From: CAJCBL01 sp035298965
Lineage (GTDB): Bacteria > Verrucomicrobiota > Verrucomicrobiia > Opitutales > Opitutaceae
DNA length: 64,000 nt
Direction: 5' to 3'
NCBI GenBank assembly: GCA_035298965.1
Contig: DATGXO010000001.1
Location: forward strand, 27,793-91,792
Under the pieces are notes generated by a model that was given only the letters and a program-made list of their open reading frames with translations, was not told the origin of the DNA and searched no databases. Shown here in pieces: positions 41,544 through 50,632 of this stretch. Position 1 is the first letter of the stretch, and each line of letters opens with the position of its first letter. Position numbers and translations under genes: made by a program.

Positions 41544-42164
41544 TCACCCTCTCCACGTGAATGCATGGCATAGCGCCACGCCGGTCGCGTCGGCTTCGTC
41601 GTAGCCCAGCGGCCGGCCGTGGCCGACCAGCGCCATGACCGTGCGCGCCATCTGCTCCTTGCTGGCCCGGCCGACGCCGACCACCGCCTGCTTCACGCGC
41701 AGCGGCGGATACTCGAAAACCGGTTTCTCTGCGATCGCTGCCGCTGCAATCGCGGCGCCGCGCGCGGCCCCGAGGATCTGCGCAGTGGCCACGTTTTGCA
41801 CGAAGATCGTCTTTTCGAGCGCCACGTGGTCGACCGCGTGGTCGCGCAGCACGGCCGCCACGGCGCGGAAAATCTCGCCGAGGCAAAACGCCATGTCGTG
41901 TTTCGGCGGAATTCGCAGCGTGCGGCTCACCAGCACGAGCGGCTGACGCCCGTTCGCGATTTCGACCAACGACAGGCCCGTGCCGCGCAAACTCGGATCG
42001 ATCCCCAGCACACGGCCGGCGAAGTTCGTGCGCTGCGGCAACACCGCGCCGGTCGGTCGCGCCGCGCGTGCATCTGTCCGTAGCAATGTCGCCGGGATCG
42101 CGGGCGGCGGCAGCCGTCCTTCGAGTTTGGCTTTCCAGAGATCGCGTACGTTGCGGCGGGCCAT
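41544..42164 (-). CDS. ruvC: Holliday junction endonuclease RuvC
   Basis: A 206-residue RNase H-fold resolvase with all four acidic residues recognisable: D56 in RVLGIDPSLRGTGL, E117 in HVALEKTIFVQNV, and the final pair in GYDEADATGVALCHAF. It cleaves Holliday junctions together with RuvAB. A basic N-terminal extension of about 48 residues (ARRNVRDLWKAKLEGRLPPP) precedes the normal start. No start codon nearer to the core was seen. It is divergent from hemH across 146 bp. Confidence 0.92.
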   Translation of the reverse strand: MARRNVRDLWKAKLEGRLPPPAIPATLLRTDARAARPTGAVLPQRTNFAGRVLGIDPSLRGTGLSLVEIANGRQPLVLVSRTLRIPPKHDMAFCLGEIFRAVAAVLRDHAVDHVALEKTIFVQNVATAQILGAARGAAIAAAAIAEKPVFEYPPLRVKQAVVGVGRASKEQMARTVMALVGHGRPLGYDEADATGVALCHAFTWRG

Positions 42165-42310
42165 GCGTGGATGCGCCGCAGCAGACCAACAGCGGCGTGC
42201 GAAGGAAACATCCGAATGCTGCCGACGCCGACGAGAAGCGCGGCGACAATCCGCGGCGGCGCTCACCTCCCCCGTTGACACGAGCCGGTTTCTCACGACC
42301 TCTTCGCGCC

Positions 42311-43327
42311 ATGCCCGAGCAAGCCGTCCTGTTGGTCAATCTCGGTTCGCCCGCATCGACCTCCGTCCCCGATGTTCGCCGCTATCTGCGGGAGTTTCTC
42401 GGCGACGAGCGCGTGATCGATTACCCGGCGTGGTTCCGCTGGCTGCTGCTCGAAGGTATCATCCTGCGCGTGCGCCCGAAACGTTCGGCGCACGCGTACG
42501 AGAAGGTCTGGACGCCGGAGGGTGCGCCGTTGCTCGTCACCTCGGAGAAAGTGCGGGCGAAACTGCAGGACGCGGTTGGCGTGCCGGTGTTCGCCGGGAT
42601 GCGTTACGGCGAGCCTTCGATCGCCTCGGCGCTGACGCGGATCCGCGACCTCGGTGTGCGCGATGTTTTTCTCGTTCCGCAGTATCCGCACTACGCGATG
42701 TCGAGCTGGGAAACGGTGGTCGTGAAAGTCTACGAGGAGGCGCGGCGTGTGGCGCCGGAGCTGAAGTTCACGACCGTGCAGCCGTTCTTTGCCGATCCGG
42801 ACTACATCGAGGCATTGCACGCGGTCTCGGCGCCCGATCTCGCCCGCGGTTTCGATCATCTGCTGATCAGTTTCCACGGCGTGCCTGTGCGGCATCTCCG
42901 CAAGGCGGATTCGTCGCGCGCGCACTGCCTGTGTTCGCCGGATTGCTGCACCGTCGCGAGCCCGGCGCACGCCACCTGCTATCGCGCGCAATGCCTTGGC
43001 ACGGTGCGCGCCTTCACGGCGCGCGCGGGGCTGGCGCCGGCGCAGTATTCGTTCTCGTTCCAGTCCCGGCTGCCCGGCGAGCCGTGGCTGGAGCCGTTCA
43101 CCGACCGCGAACTCGTGCGCCTGGCACAGAGTGGCGTGAAACGTCTGCTCGTGATGACGCCGGCGTTTACGGCCGATTGCCTCGAGACGCTCGAGGAGAT
43201 CGCGCAGGAAGGAAAACGCACGTTCCTCGAGGCCGGCGGCGCGGAGTTTCGTCAGATCCCGTGCCTGAACGACCAGCCTCCGTTCATCGATTTCCTCGCG
43301 AAGCGCACGCTCGCTTGGCGCAAGTGA
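42311..43327 (+). CDS. hemH: Ferrochelatase HemH
   Basis: A 338-residue enzyme that inserts Fe2+ into protoporphyrin IX, the last step of haem synthesis. Motifs are VLLVNLGSPASTSVPDVRRY, VPQYPHYAMSS, the metal-site H189 in LLISFHGVPVRHL, and the late Glu region CLETLEEIAQE. Between them is a cysteine cluster (C206, C208, C212, C213, C223, C228 in SSRAHCLCSPDCC and ATCYRAQC), which could hold a metal or cluster. hemA is elsewhere in this window (17744-18781). Confidence 0.95.
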   Translation: MPEQAVLLVNLGSPASTSVPDVRRYLREFLGDERVIDYPAWFRWLLLEGIILRVRPKRSAHAYEKVWTPEGAPLLVTSEKVRAKLQDAVGVPVFAGMRYGEPSIASALTRIRDLGVRDVFLVPQYPHYAMSSWETVVVKVYEEARRVAPELKFTTVQPFFADPDYIEALHAVSAPDLARGFDHLLISFHGVPVRHLRKADSSRAHCLCSPDCCTVASPAHATCYRAQCLGTVRAFTARAGLAPAQYSFSFQSRLPGEPWLEPFTDRELVRLAQSGVKRLLVMTPAFTADCLETLEEIAQEGKRTFLEAGGAEFRQIPCLNDQPPFIDFLAKRTLAWRK

Positions 43328-43544
43328 GCCGCGGCGGCGCTCTCGCGGCGGCGTGCGTGCCGCGGCGCCGAAACGGAACTGGCGCTACATCGGCGCCGGC
43401 CGCATCCGGCGCGCGGCGAATCGGTGCTTACCGATTTTTCACGACTTTCGGATTGGGTCGGGATCGGAAACCTCTAGCTTCCCGGCTCCCGAATCGACGC
43501 GCCGCGCGGTGCGTCGCTCGCAGCACCGAAATTTCTCCCCATCC

Positions 43545-46199
43545 GTGAGCGACGAGGCCCTTCTGCTTCTCACAGCCAACGGCACCATCCAGTACGCCAA
43601 CACCACCGTCAGCCAATGGTGGCAGGTGGCTCCCGGTGCGTTGCACGGCGACTCGTTTTCGAACCTCTTCGTGTTCGATGTGGTCTCCTCGGATCCCGAG
43701 TGGCTGGAAACGCAATGGCTCGCGTTGCTCGACACCGGCAGCACGCCCACCGGCGTGACGCTCGCCGCCCAGCCGAAGAACTCCGCGCCGTTCGACGTGA
43801 CGGTGCACATCGAGAGAATCGCCGGTACACAACCGCCGGTCTATTTCGCGCACGCTCGCAAGGCCGTCGTCGGCGGCCGCGCCGCCGGAAACGAGGTTGG
43901 CCACGGCCCGGTCACCGCCGGACCGGCCGCGCGTTTCGCGGCGCTGATCGAGCGCAGCCAACTCGGGTTCTTCGACCTCGATTTCGCCAACCAGCAGTTC
44001 TACTTCTCGCCGGCATGGAAGAACCTCCTCGGGTTCCTCGACGGCGAGCTTCCGAACCAGGAGAACACGTGGCGCGAGCTCGTCCACCCCGACGATTCCG
44101 CCGGCGCTCCCGACCACGCCGACCGCAAGGCTTCGAACCAGTCGCGCGCGTTCTCGGCGGAATTTCGGATGCGCACCAAAACCGGCGCGTTTGAATGGGT
44201 GCTCGCCAACGGTGTGCAGGTCTTCGGCGACAGCGGCGTGCTCATCCGCGTGCTCGGCACGATGAGCAGCATCCAGGAACGCAAGGAGTTCGAGGAGTCG
44301 TGCGTGGCCAGCGAAGAGCGCCTCGACACGCTCGGCCGGCAGGGCGACCTTGCGGCGTTCGATCTCGATTTCGCCAACAGCTCCTACTGGTTCTCCGCAG
44401 GACTGCGCAAGCTCACCGGCTACCGCGACGTCGACCTGCCGGCTGGTCCTGAAAGCTTCGCCCACCTGCTTCCTGCCGCGCAGATTCCGCGCGGCGCCAA
44501 CGCTTGGTTCGCCGAACAATCGCCCGGTCAGCCGGTGCTCCGCGACACGATCGAGCTGAGCCGGAAAGACGGCCAACCCGTCCTCGTGCACGCGACGATC
44601 GTGCGCACCTTCGACCGGCGGAAGACGCTGCTGCGTGCGATCGGTTTCTTCGTGCCCGGCGCCGCTCCCGGCGCTCCCGCGCGCATGCCGCCGCTGCTGT
44701 TGCGCTCCTCGTACGATGCGATCAGCGAGGGCGTCGTCGTCGCCGATCGCGAGGCGCGCGTGGTCTTTCTCAACGCCCGCGCCGCGCGCATGCTCGGCAC
44801 CACGCCCGAGCTCGGTGAAGGCCGTGCCGCCGCGGAACTCGTCCCTCTCATCCACCGGCTCAATCAGCTCCGCATCGAGAGCCCGATCGTGCGGGCGATC
44901 GAGGGTGGCGAGGTGGTGCCGCTCAACGACGAGCACTCGCTTCCCGTCCAGCAGGGACTCCGGCGCATCGTTTTCACCTGCGTGCCCGTCAAAGACACCG
45001 AGGGCAAGGTGCAGGGCGCCGTATTCGTTTTCCGCGATCCGGAGGAGATGACGCTCACGCCCGACGAGCTGATCCGCTCGAACCGCTTCGAGACGCTCGG
45101 CCTGCTCGCCGGCGGCATCGCTCACGATTTCAACAATCTCCTCACCACCATCCTCGGCGGTATCTCCATCGCCCGTGAGACGAAGGACTACAACCAGCTC
45201 GAGGACTCCGAAAAGGGCTGCATCGCCGCGAAGGCGCTCACGCGCCAGCTGCTCGCGCTCGCGCGCGGCGGAGCCGACCTGCGGCAGATCCTCAACCCCG
45301 GCGAGATCCTCCAGGAATCGGTCCGCCTCGCCGCCGTCGGCACGCCCGTGAAGGTCGAACTCCAGTTCTCCGACGACCTCCACATGATCCACGCCGACAA
45401 GGCCGAGATCATCCGCGTTTTCCAGAACCTCATCATCAACTCCATCCAGGCGATGCCGAACAACAGCGGCAACGTCTGGGTCCGCGCGTACAACTCCGCG
45501 CTGCGCGAGGGCGACGTGCCGCCGCTGGCCGCAGGCGATTACGTGCACTTCGAAGTGCAGGACAACGGCGCCGGCATCCCGCCCGAACACCTGCAGAAGA
45601 TCTTCGAGCCGTTTTTCACCACGAAAAAGACCGGCACCGGACTCGGCCTCGCGACCGTCATCTCGATCGTCAAAACCCACGGCGGCCAGATCGGCGTCAC
45701 CTCCACACCCGGCGCGGGCACGACATTCTCGATCTTCCTACCGCGAGCCGATCAACCCGTCGCCGAGATCCAGCGCGAAGCGCCCACCCTGCGCTTCGGC
45801 ACCGGCCGCATCCTCGTCATGGACGACGAGGAGAAGATCCTGCACCTCACCGGGATCATGTTGGAGAATCTAGGGTACAAGTTTGACGTCGCCCGCAATG
45901 GCAAGGACGCCGTCGCGCTCTACCAGCGCTATCTGAACGTCAGCCGGCCGTATGATTGCGTCATCCTCGATCTCACGATCGTCGGCGGCATGGGCGGCGA
46001 GGAAACGTACCGCGAGCTCAAGAAGCTCAACCCCGAGCTACGCGCGATCATCTCCTCAGGCTACGACAGCGAGGACATGATGCGCCGCTACCTCGACATG
46101 GGTTTCCAAGGATACCTTTCGAAACCGTTCCGGGTCGGCGAACTCGGCAAGATCCTGAAGAAGGTCCTCGGCGGCTCGCCTGCAGGTCCCGGCGCCTGA
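43545..46199 (+). CDS. Multi-PAS hybrid histidine kinase
   Basis: An 884-residue soluble kinase starting at GTG 43545. Four PAS-type domains are readable (~1-110, 130-255, 260-375, 390-505), for example GFFDLDFANQQFYFSPAWKN and FDLDFANSSYWFSAGLRKLT, which are alike and suggest duplication. HisKA has LLAGGIAHDFNNLLTTILG (H527). HATPase_c has VQDNGAGIPPEHLQKIFEP and GTGLGLATVISIVKTHGG. A C-terminal receiver has ILVMDDEEKIL and D809 in VILDLTIVGG. No membrane helix, so it senses a cytosolic signal. No separate regulator gene is adjacent. Confidence 0.92.
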   Translation: MSDEALLLLTANGTIQYANTTVSQWWQVAPGALHGDSFSNLFVFDVVSSDPEWLETQWLALLDTGSTPTGVTLAAQPKNSAPFDVTVHIERIAGTQPPVYFAHARKAVVGGRAAGNEVGHGPVTAGPAARFAALIERSQLGFFDLDFANQQFYFSPAWKNLLGFLDGELPNQENTWRELVHPDDSAGAPDHADRKASNQSRAFSAEFRMRTKTGAFEWVLANGVQVFGDSGVLIRVLGTMSSIQERKEFEESCVASEERLDTLGRQGDLAAFDLDFANSSYWFSAGLRKLTGYRDVDLPAGPESFAHLLPAAQIPRGANAWFAEQSPGQPVLRDTIELSRKDGQPVLVHATIVRTFDRRKTLLRAIGFFVPGAAPGAPARMPPLLLRSSYDAISEGVVVADREARVVFLNARAARMLGTTPELGEGRAAAELVPLIHRLNQLRIESPIVRAIEGGEVVPLNDEHSLPVQQGLRRIVFTCVPVKDTEGKVQGAVFVFRDPEEMTLTPDELIRSNRFETLGLLAGGIAHDFNNLLTTILGGISIARETKDYNQLEDSEKGCIAAKALTRQLLALARGGADLRQILNPGEILQESVRLAAVGTPVKVELQFSDDLHMIHADKAEIIRVFQNLIINSIQAMPNNSGNVWVRAYNSALREGDVPPLAAGDYVHFEVQDNGAGIPPEHLQKIFEPFFTTKKTGTGLGLATVISIVKTHGGQIGVTSTPGAGTTFSIFLPRADQPVAEIQREAPTLRFGTGRILVMDDEEKILHLTGIMLENLGYKFDVARNGKDAVALYQRYLNVSRPYDCVILDLTIVGGMGGEETYRELKKLNPELRAIISSGYDSEDMMRRYLDMGFQGYLSKPFRVGELGKILKKVLGGSPAGPGA

Positions 46200-46456
46200 G
46201 CGCCGCGAAGGCGCCGCACGCGTCGAGGCCTACGGCCGTCGCGTCGCGGCGAGCGTCCTCAACCATCGCGGCGGCGCCATGCACAGCCACCGCGCCTCGA
46301 CCGCTCCGGCGGTCCGTCCGCACCGCGCTCCACCGGGGCGGAGACTTCGGGCTTTCTCCCACCAACCGCTGGGAATGCCGCCCGCTGCGCGCGGAGAGTT
46401 GGATGTGCAAAAGTGCGCCCGGCTTCCGCGCCGCTACCCCGTTCACCGAACGCATC

Positions 46457-47554
46457 GTGAAAATCGTCATCTTTGGACTCACCATCAGCTCCTCGTGGGG
46501 AAACGGACACGCCACGCTCTGGCGCGCCCTCTGCCGCGCGCTCGGCCGCCGCGGACACACGGTCGTATTTTTCGAGCGGGACGTCCCCTACTACGCCGCC
46601 CACCGCGATGTCGAATGCTTCGAAGGCGGCCGCCTCGTGCTCTACTCCACTTGGGATGAAGCCAAGGCTCTCGCTCGGCGCGAACTGGCCGATGCCGACG
46701 TCGGGCTGGTCACCTCCTACTGTCCGGACGCGCGCGCGGCGACGGCGCTTCTGTGCGATTCGCCGGCGATGCGCGTGTTCTACGATCTCGATACGCCGGT
46801 CACGCTGGAGCTCGTCCGCAACGGCGACAATGTCGCCTACCTCGGCGACAACGGCCTCGCGGACTACGATCTGGTCCTGAGCTACACCGGCGGCCTCGCT
46901 CTCGCGGAACTGCGATCCCGCCTGAGGGCACGGCAGGTCGCCCCGCTTTACGGCAGCGTCGATCCCGAGGCGCATCATCCCGCTGCGCCGGACCCGGAGC
47001 TCCGTTGCGATCTTTCGTATCTGGGCACCTACGCGAGCGATCGGCAGGCGGCGCTCGAAGAGCTCTTCGTCCAGCCGGCGCGGCAACTCCGGCAAGCGCG
47101 CTTCATCATCGGCGGGGCGCTCTATCCGCCGCATTTCCCGTGGACGCGAAACCTCTTCTTTCTGCGCCACGTCGAGCCGAGCCGGCACGCGGCGTTCTTC
47201 GCATCGTCGCGCCTCACGCTGAACGTGACTCGGCGAGCAATGAAGGCGATGGGGTTCTGCCCCTCCGGGCGGTTGTTCGAAGCCGCGGCTTGCGGCGCTG
47301 CGATCATCAGCGACACGTGGGACGGGCTGGAGCTCTTTTTCACCCCCGGTCGCGAAATTTTGGCGGCATCGGGATCCGCCGATGTCGTCGCCGCTCTGGG
47401 GCGATCCGACGAAGAGTTGCAGGTGATCGCCCGTGCCGGTCGCGAACGCGTGCTTGCCGAACATACCGCCGACCATCGCGCCGCCGAACTCGAGCAACTG
47501 CTCACGGCGGCCGCTACTCCGGCCGCCGCCGGCCAATGGCGGGAAGGGTCCTGA
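46457..47554 (+). CDS. CgeB-like glycosyltransferase (paralogue 1)
   Basis: A 365-residue GT-B-type enzyme starting at GTG. The N-terminus KIVIFGLTISSSWGNGHATL is almost the same as in the gene at 53316 (NIVILGLSITSSWGNGHATT). The C-terminal half carries the donor-site pattern RLFEAAACGAAIISDTWDGL and ELFFTPGREILAA, typical of CgeB/DUF3880-plus-Glyco_trans_1_2 proteins. CgeB takes part in glycosylation of the Bacillus spore crust. It leads the plus-strand operon with a nucleotidyltransferase 1 bp downstream. Confidence 0.88.
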   Translation: MKIVIFGLTISSSWGNGHATLWRALCRALGRRGHTVVFFERDVPYYAAHRDVECFEGGRLVLYSTWDEAKALARRELADADVGLVTSYCPDARAATALLCDSPAMRVFYDLDTPVTLELVRNGDNVAYLGDNGLADYDLVLSYTGGLALAELRSRLRARQVAPLYGSVDPEAHHPAAPDPELRCDLSYLGTYASDRQAALEELFVQPARQLRQARFIIGGALYPPHFPWTRNLFFLRHVEPSRHAAFFASSRLTLNVTRRAMKAMGFCPSGRLFEAAACGAAIISDTWDGLELFFTPGREILAASGSADVVAALGRSDEELQVIARAGRERVLAEHTADHRAAELEQLLTAAATPAAAGQWREGS

Positions 47555-47555
47555 G

Positions 47556-48389
47556 ATGTGGGGTATCATTCCAGCCGCCGGCGCGGGCAGTCGGATCCAG
47601 CCGCTCGCGTTTTCCAAGGAGCTTCTCCCCGTCGGGAGCCGCCTCGGCGCGTGGGGCGAACGTCCCCGCGCAGTGAGCGAGTACCTCGTCGACCGGATGC
47701 TCGCGGCTGGCGCGGACCGTATCTGCTTCGTGATCTCGCCCGGAAAATCGGACATCATGACCTATTTCGGCGGCGAAGTCGGCGGCGCGACGGTCGCCTA
47801 CGTGGTACAACCGGAACCCGCCGGCCTCTGCGACGCCCTTTTCCGCGCCGCGCCATTGATCGCTCCGGATGAGCAGGTGTTGATCGGGCTGCCCGACACG
47901 ATCTGGTACCCGGAAAACGGCTTCACTCTCCTGCCTCCCGAACTGCTTTCGTTCCTCCTTTTCCCAGTCGATCACCCCGAGTTGTTCGACGCCGTGGTGG
48001 CCGACGCTGCCGGCGCCGTGCGGGAGATCCAGGTGAAGGTGCCGCATCCCAGCTCGCATTGGGTCTGGGGCGCGTTGCGTCTGCCGGCCGCGGTGTTCCA
48101 CGCGCTGCATCGCCTCTGGCGTGAGCCAGGCCGCGGCGACGAATACCTCGGCACGCTCGTGAACGCCTATCTTGCCCGGGGCGGCGAGGCGCAGGCGGTG
48201 CCGGCCGGCGAGGCGTACGTCGATGTCGGCACGTTCCACGGCTACCACGAAGCGATCTCGCTGCTCGGCCGGCACGCCGGCGATGCTCCCCGTTTCGCCG
48301 TCGGAGCGCGACCGCGGCCGAAGGCGGTTCGAGCCGCGCCGAGCGCGGCCGAGCCCATCGCAGCGGCAACTCCGGGAGGTGCGTCATGA
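47556..48389 (+). CDS. Sugar-1-phosphate nucleotidyltransferase
   Basis: A 277-residue nucleotidyltransferase. It has the GxGxRxxPLxxxxxKELLP motif as IPAAGAGSRIQPLAFSKELL, the metal-binding LIGLPDTIWYPENG, and YVDVGTFHGYHEAISL near the end. Such enzymes make NDP-sugars from sugar-1-phosphates; whether dTTP, UTP or CTP is used cannot be read. The last ~30 residues are a low-complexity Ala/Pro/Arg tail. It starts 1 bp after the CgeB-like gene and overlaps the following glycosidase-like gene by 4 bp, so the three are translationally linked. Confidence 0.88.
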   Translation: MWGIIPAAGAGSRIQPLAFSKELLPVGSRLGAWGERPRAVSEYLVDRMLAAGADRICFVISPGKSDIMTYFGGEVGGATVAYVVQPEPAGLCDALFRAAPLIAPDEQVLIGLPDTIWYPENGFTLLPPELLSFLLFPVDHPELFDAVVADAAGAVREIQVKVPHPSSHWVWGALRLPAAVFHALHRLWREPGRGDEYLGTLVNAYLARGGEAQAVPAGEAYVDVGTFHGYHEAISLLGRHAGDAPRFAVGARPRPKAVRAAPSAAEPIAAATPGGAS

Positions 48390-49300
48390 TCGAAGCGGTG
48401 ATGTTCTGGAACGAGCCGAACAACAAATCGCACTGGGCGTTCGAGATCGACCCGGACTGGTCGATCTTCGCCGCGATGGTGAAGGGCGCCGCACGCGCTG
48501 TCGCCGCCGAGAATCCCGCGCTCACCCGCGTGCTCGGCGGCATCTCGCCAATCGATGCGAACTTCGTCCGCAACCTCGCCGCCCAGGGCGTACTCGACGA
48601 ACTCAACGCCGTCGCCGTGCACGGTTTCCCCCTCGATTGGAACCATTGGAAGCTCGACGACTGGCCGGCGAAGATCGACGAGATCCGCGCCGTGACCGAT
48701 CTCCCCGTCTGGGTCTCCGAGGTGGGCGTCTCGAGTTTCGGCGCCGAGGAAGTGCAGGCATTCGGCCTGCATCGCACCGCGCAACTCCTCGTCGGCCGCG
48801 TGCCACGAATTCATTGGTACAGCCTCTACGATCTGCCGAAGGCGTGGCCCGCCACGACCCGTCACAAGGAGGCCGAAGGCTCCTCCTACTACCGGCATTA
48901 CTACCTCGGGCTTCTGCGCGAGGACGGCACGCCGAAGCCGGCGCTCGCGCTGCTCGCGGAGCACACGCCCGAGCTCGGCATCTGCCAATGGTTCCACTTC
49001 CAGGATCCGCGGCTCGAATCGGCGGCGGTGTTGCTGCGCTCGCTGGGCGTGCGGCACCTGCGCACCGGACTGAGCTGGGCCGACAGCTTCCGTCCCGACG
49101 CAGAAGCGTGGTTCGACCAGATGATGGCCACGCTCGCGGAGTTCGAAGTCACGCTGACGTTCTGCTTCACACCCGAACACCTCGGCGTGCAACCGCACCA
49201 CACCAGCCCGCCGCGCGACATCGCCGAGTACGCCGACTTCTGCGCGCGCATGGTGCGGCGCTACGCGCCGGCCACGGTCGCGCCTGCCTTGCTCGGGTGA
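48386..49300 (+). CDS. Clan-A glycosidase-like protein with apparently permuted barrel
   Basis: A 304-residue protein that begins directly at the strand-4 acid/base motif: EAVMFWNEPNNKSHW (E10). The strand-7 nucleophile motif follows at VWVSEVGVSSFG (E112), then HWYSLYDLPKAW (strand 8). What then comes is the kind of sequence that normally precedes strand 4: LGVRHLRTGLSWADSF, VTLTFCFTPEHLGVQPHHTS, PPRDIAEYADFCARMVRRYA. So the half-barrel order is swapped. Start and stop are firm, because the ATG overlaps the upstream TGA. Substrate unknown; processing of the cluster's glycan is a reasonable guess. Confidence 0.8.
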   Translation: MIEAVMFWNEPNNKSHWAFEIDPDWSIFAAMVKGAARAVAAENPALTRVLGGISPIDANFVRNLAAQGVLDELNAVAVHGFPLDWNHWKLDDWPAKIDEIRAVTDLPVWVSEVGVSSFGAEEVQAFGLHRTAQLLVGRVPRIHWYSLYDLPKAWPATTRHKEAEGSSYYRHYYLGLLREDGTPKPALALLAEHTPELGICQWFHFQDPRLESAAVLLRSLGVRHLRTGLSWADSFRPDAEAWFDQMMATLAEFEVTLTFCFTPEHLGVQPHHTSPPRDIAEYADFCARMVRRYAPATVAPALLG

Positions 49301-49355
49301 GCCGCGCCCGCCCCCAAACTCCTCCAAAGCACGCAACCTCGTCCCCTCCTTTGCC

Positions 49356-50582
49356 ATGATCATCGAGGAAACATCCCCCGCCACCGCACCCGCGCCCAGC
49401 ATCGGCGTGTCCGCTGCACCACGCCAGCGGCAGGTGCGCGTGGCTCTCATCGGCGTGGGCAACTGCGCCTCGTCGCTCGTGCAGGGGGTGCACTTCTACC
49501 GCGACGCCGCCGAGGGCGAGCGCGTGCCCGGCCTGATGCACGTCACGCTCGGCGGGTACCACGTGCGCGACATCGTGTTCACCGCCGCGTTCGACATAGA
49601 CCGCAACAAGGTCGGCCGTGATCTCTCCGAGGCGATCTACGCCGAGCCGAACAATACCTACCGCTTCGCCGATGTGCCGCGGCTCGGCGTGCCCGTGCGC
49701 CGCGGCATGACGCACGACGGGCTCGGGAAATATCTCAGCCTGAAGATCGACAAGGCGCCGGGGGAAACAGCCGACATCGTCAACATCCTCCGCCGCACGC
49801 GCACGGATGTCGTCGTCTCCTACCTGCCCGTCGGCTCCGAGATGGCCACGAAATGGTACGTCGAGCAGGTGCTCGAGGCCGGTTGCGCGTTTGTGAACTG
49901 CATCCCGGTCTTCATCGCGTCGCAGCCCTACTGGCAGCAGCGTTTCTTCGAGCGCGGCCTGCCGATCATCGGCGACGACATCAAATCGCAGGTCGGTGCC
50001 ACGATTCTTCACCGCGCGCTCGTGAACCTCTTCCGTGACCGCGGCGTGCGTCTCGATCGCACGTACCAGCTGAATTTCGGTGGCAACACCGACTTCCTCA
50101 ACATGCTCGAGCGCGAGCGGCTCGACTCGAAGAAGGTCTCGAAGACGAACGCCGTCACCAGCCAGTTCGCCGAGCCGCTCCGCGCCGAGGACGTGCACGT
50201 TGGCCCGAGCGATTACGTGCCCTGGCTCGCCGACCAGAAATGGTGCTACATCCACCTTCAGGGGACGACCTTCGGCAATGTGCCGCTCAAGGCCGAGCTG
50301 AAGCTCGAAGTGTGGGACTCGCCGAACTCCGCCGGAGTGGTGATCGATGCCGTGCGCTGCGCGAAACTCGCGCTCGATCGCGGCATCGCCGGTCCGCTGC
50401 TCGGCCCCGCGAGTTACTTCATGAAATCGCCGCCGCAGCAGTGCACGGACAACGAGGCGCGCGAAGCGACCGAAGCCTTCATCCGCGGCGATCCGGTTCC
50501 AGGAGCAACAGAACTTTCCGCAAACGTGCCGCCCGACGAGCCGCATCGCACCGCCGCCTCGCCCGAGTCCGCCGCGGCGTGA
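49356..50582 (+). CDS. ino1: Inositol-3-phosphate synthase
   Basis: A 408-residue NAD-dependent enzyme that converts glucose-6-phosphate to myo-inositol-3-phosphate. Motifs are VRVALIGVGNCASSLVQGVH, TAAFDIDRNKVGRDLSEAIY, DVVVSYLPVGSEMATKWYV, FVNCIPVFIAS, IIGDDIKSQVGATILHRALV and LNFGGNTDFLNMLERERL. The actinobacterial/archaeal-type short form is the best fit. It ends the plus-strand glycan operon and makes inositol a likely building block of the product. The C-terminal 25 residues are disordered. Confidence 0.95.
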   Translation: MIIEETSPATAPAPSIGVSAAPRQRQVRVALIGVGNCASSLVQGVHFYRDAAEGERVPGLMHVTLGGYHVRDIVFTAAFDIDRNKVGRDLSEAIYAEPNNTYRFADVPRLGVPVRRGMTHDGLGKYLSLKIDKAPGETADIVNILRRTRTDVVVSYLPVGSEMATKWYVEQVLEAGCAFVNCIPVFIASQPYWQQRFFERGLPIIGDDIKSQVGATILHRALVNLFRDRGVRLDRTYQLNFGGNTDFLNMLERERLDSKKVSKTNAVTSQFAEPLRAEDVHVGPSDYVPWLADQKWCYIHLQGTTFGNVPLKAELKLEVWDSPNSAGVVIDAVRCAKLALDRGIAGPLLGPASYFMKSPPQQCTDNEAREATEAFIRGDPVPGATELSANVPPDEPHRTAASPESAAA

Positions 50583-50608
50583 AGGCCTCTCTCACGCTGC
50601 GCGTGCTG

Positions 50609-50632
50609 GCCCGGTGCAGACTCCGACCGGGC
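50609..50632. terminator. Hairpin between the two converging glycan operons
   Basis: GCCCGGT (50609-50615) pairs with ACCGGGC (50626-50632) around a 10-nt loop in the 49-bp gap between ino1 and the ABC transporter gene. There is no T-tract, so the terminator role is inferred from position. Confidence 0.4.

Noticed and set aside
43428..45680. 750-codon minus-strand frame antisense to the hybrid histidine kinase
   Set aside because: Composition (Arg, Glu, Gly, His-rich) is that of a codon-bias shadow; the plus-strand kinase has continuous conserved domains.
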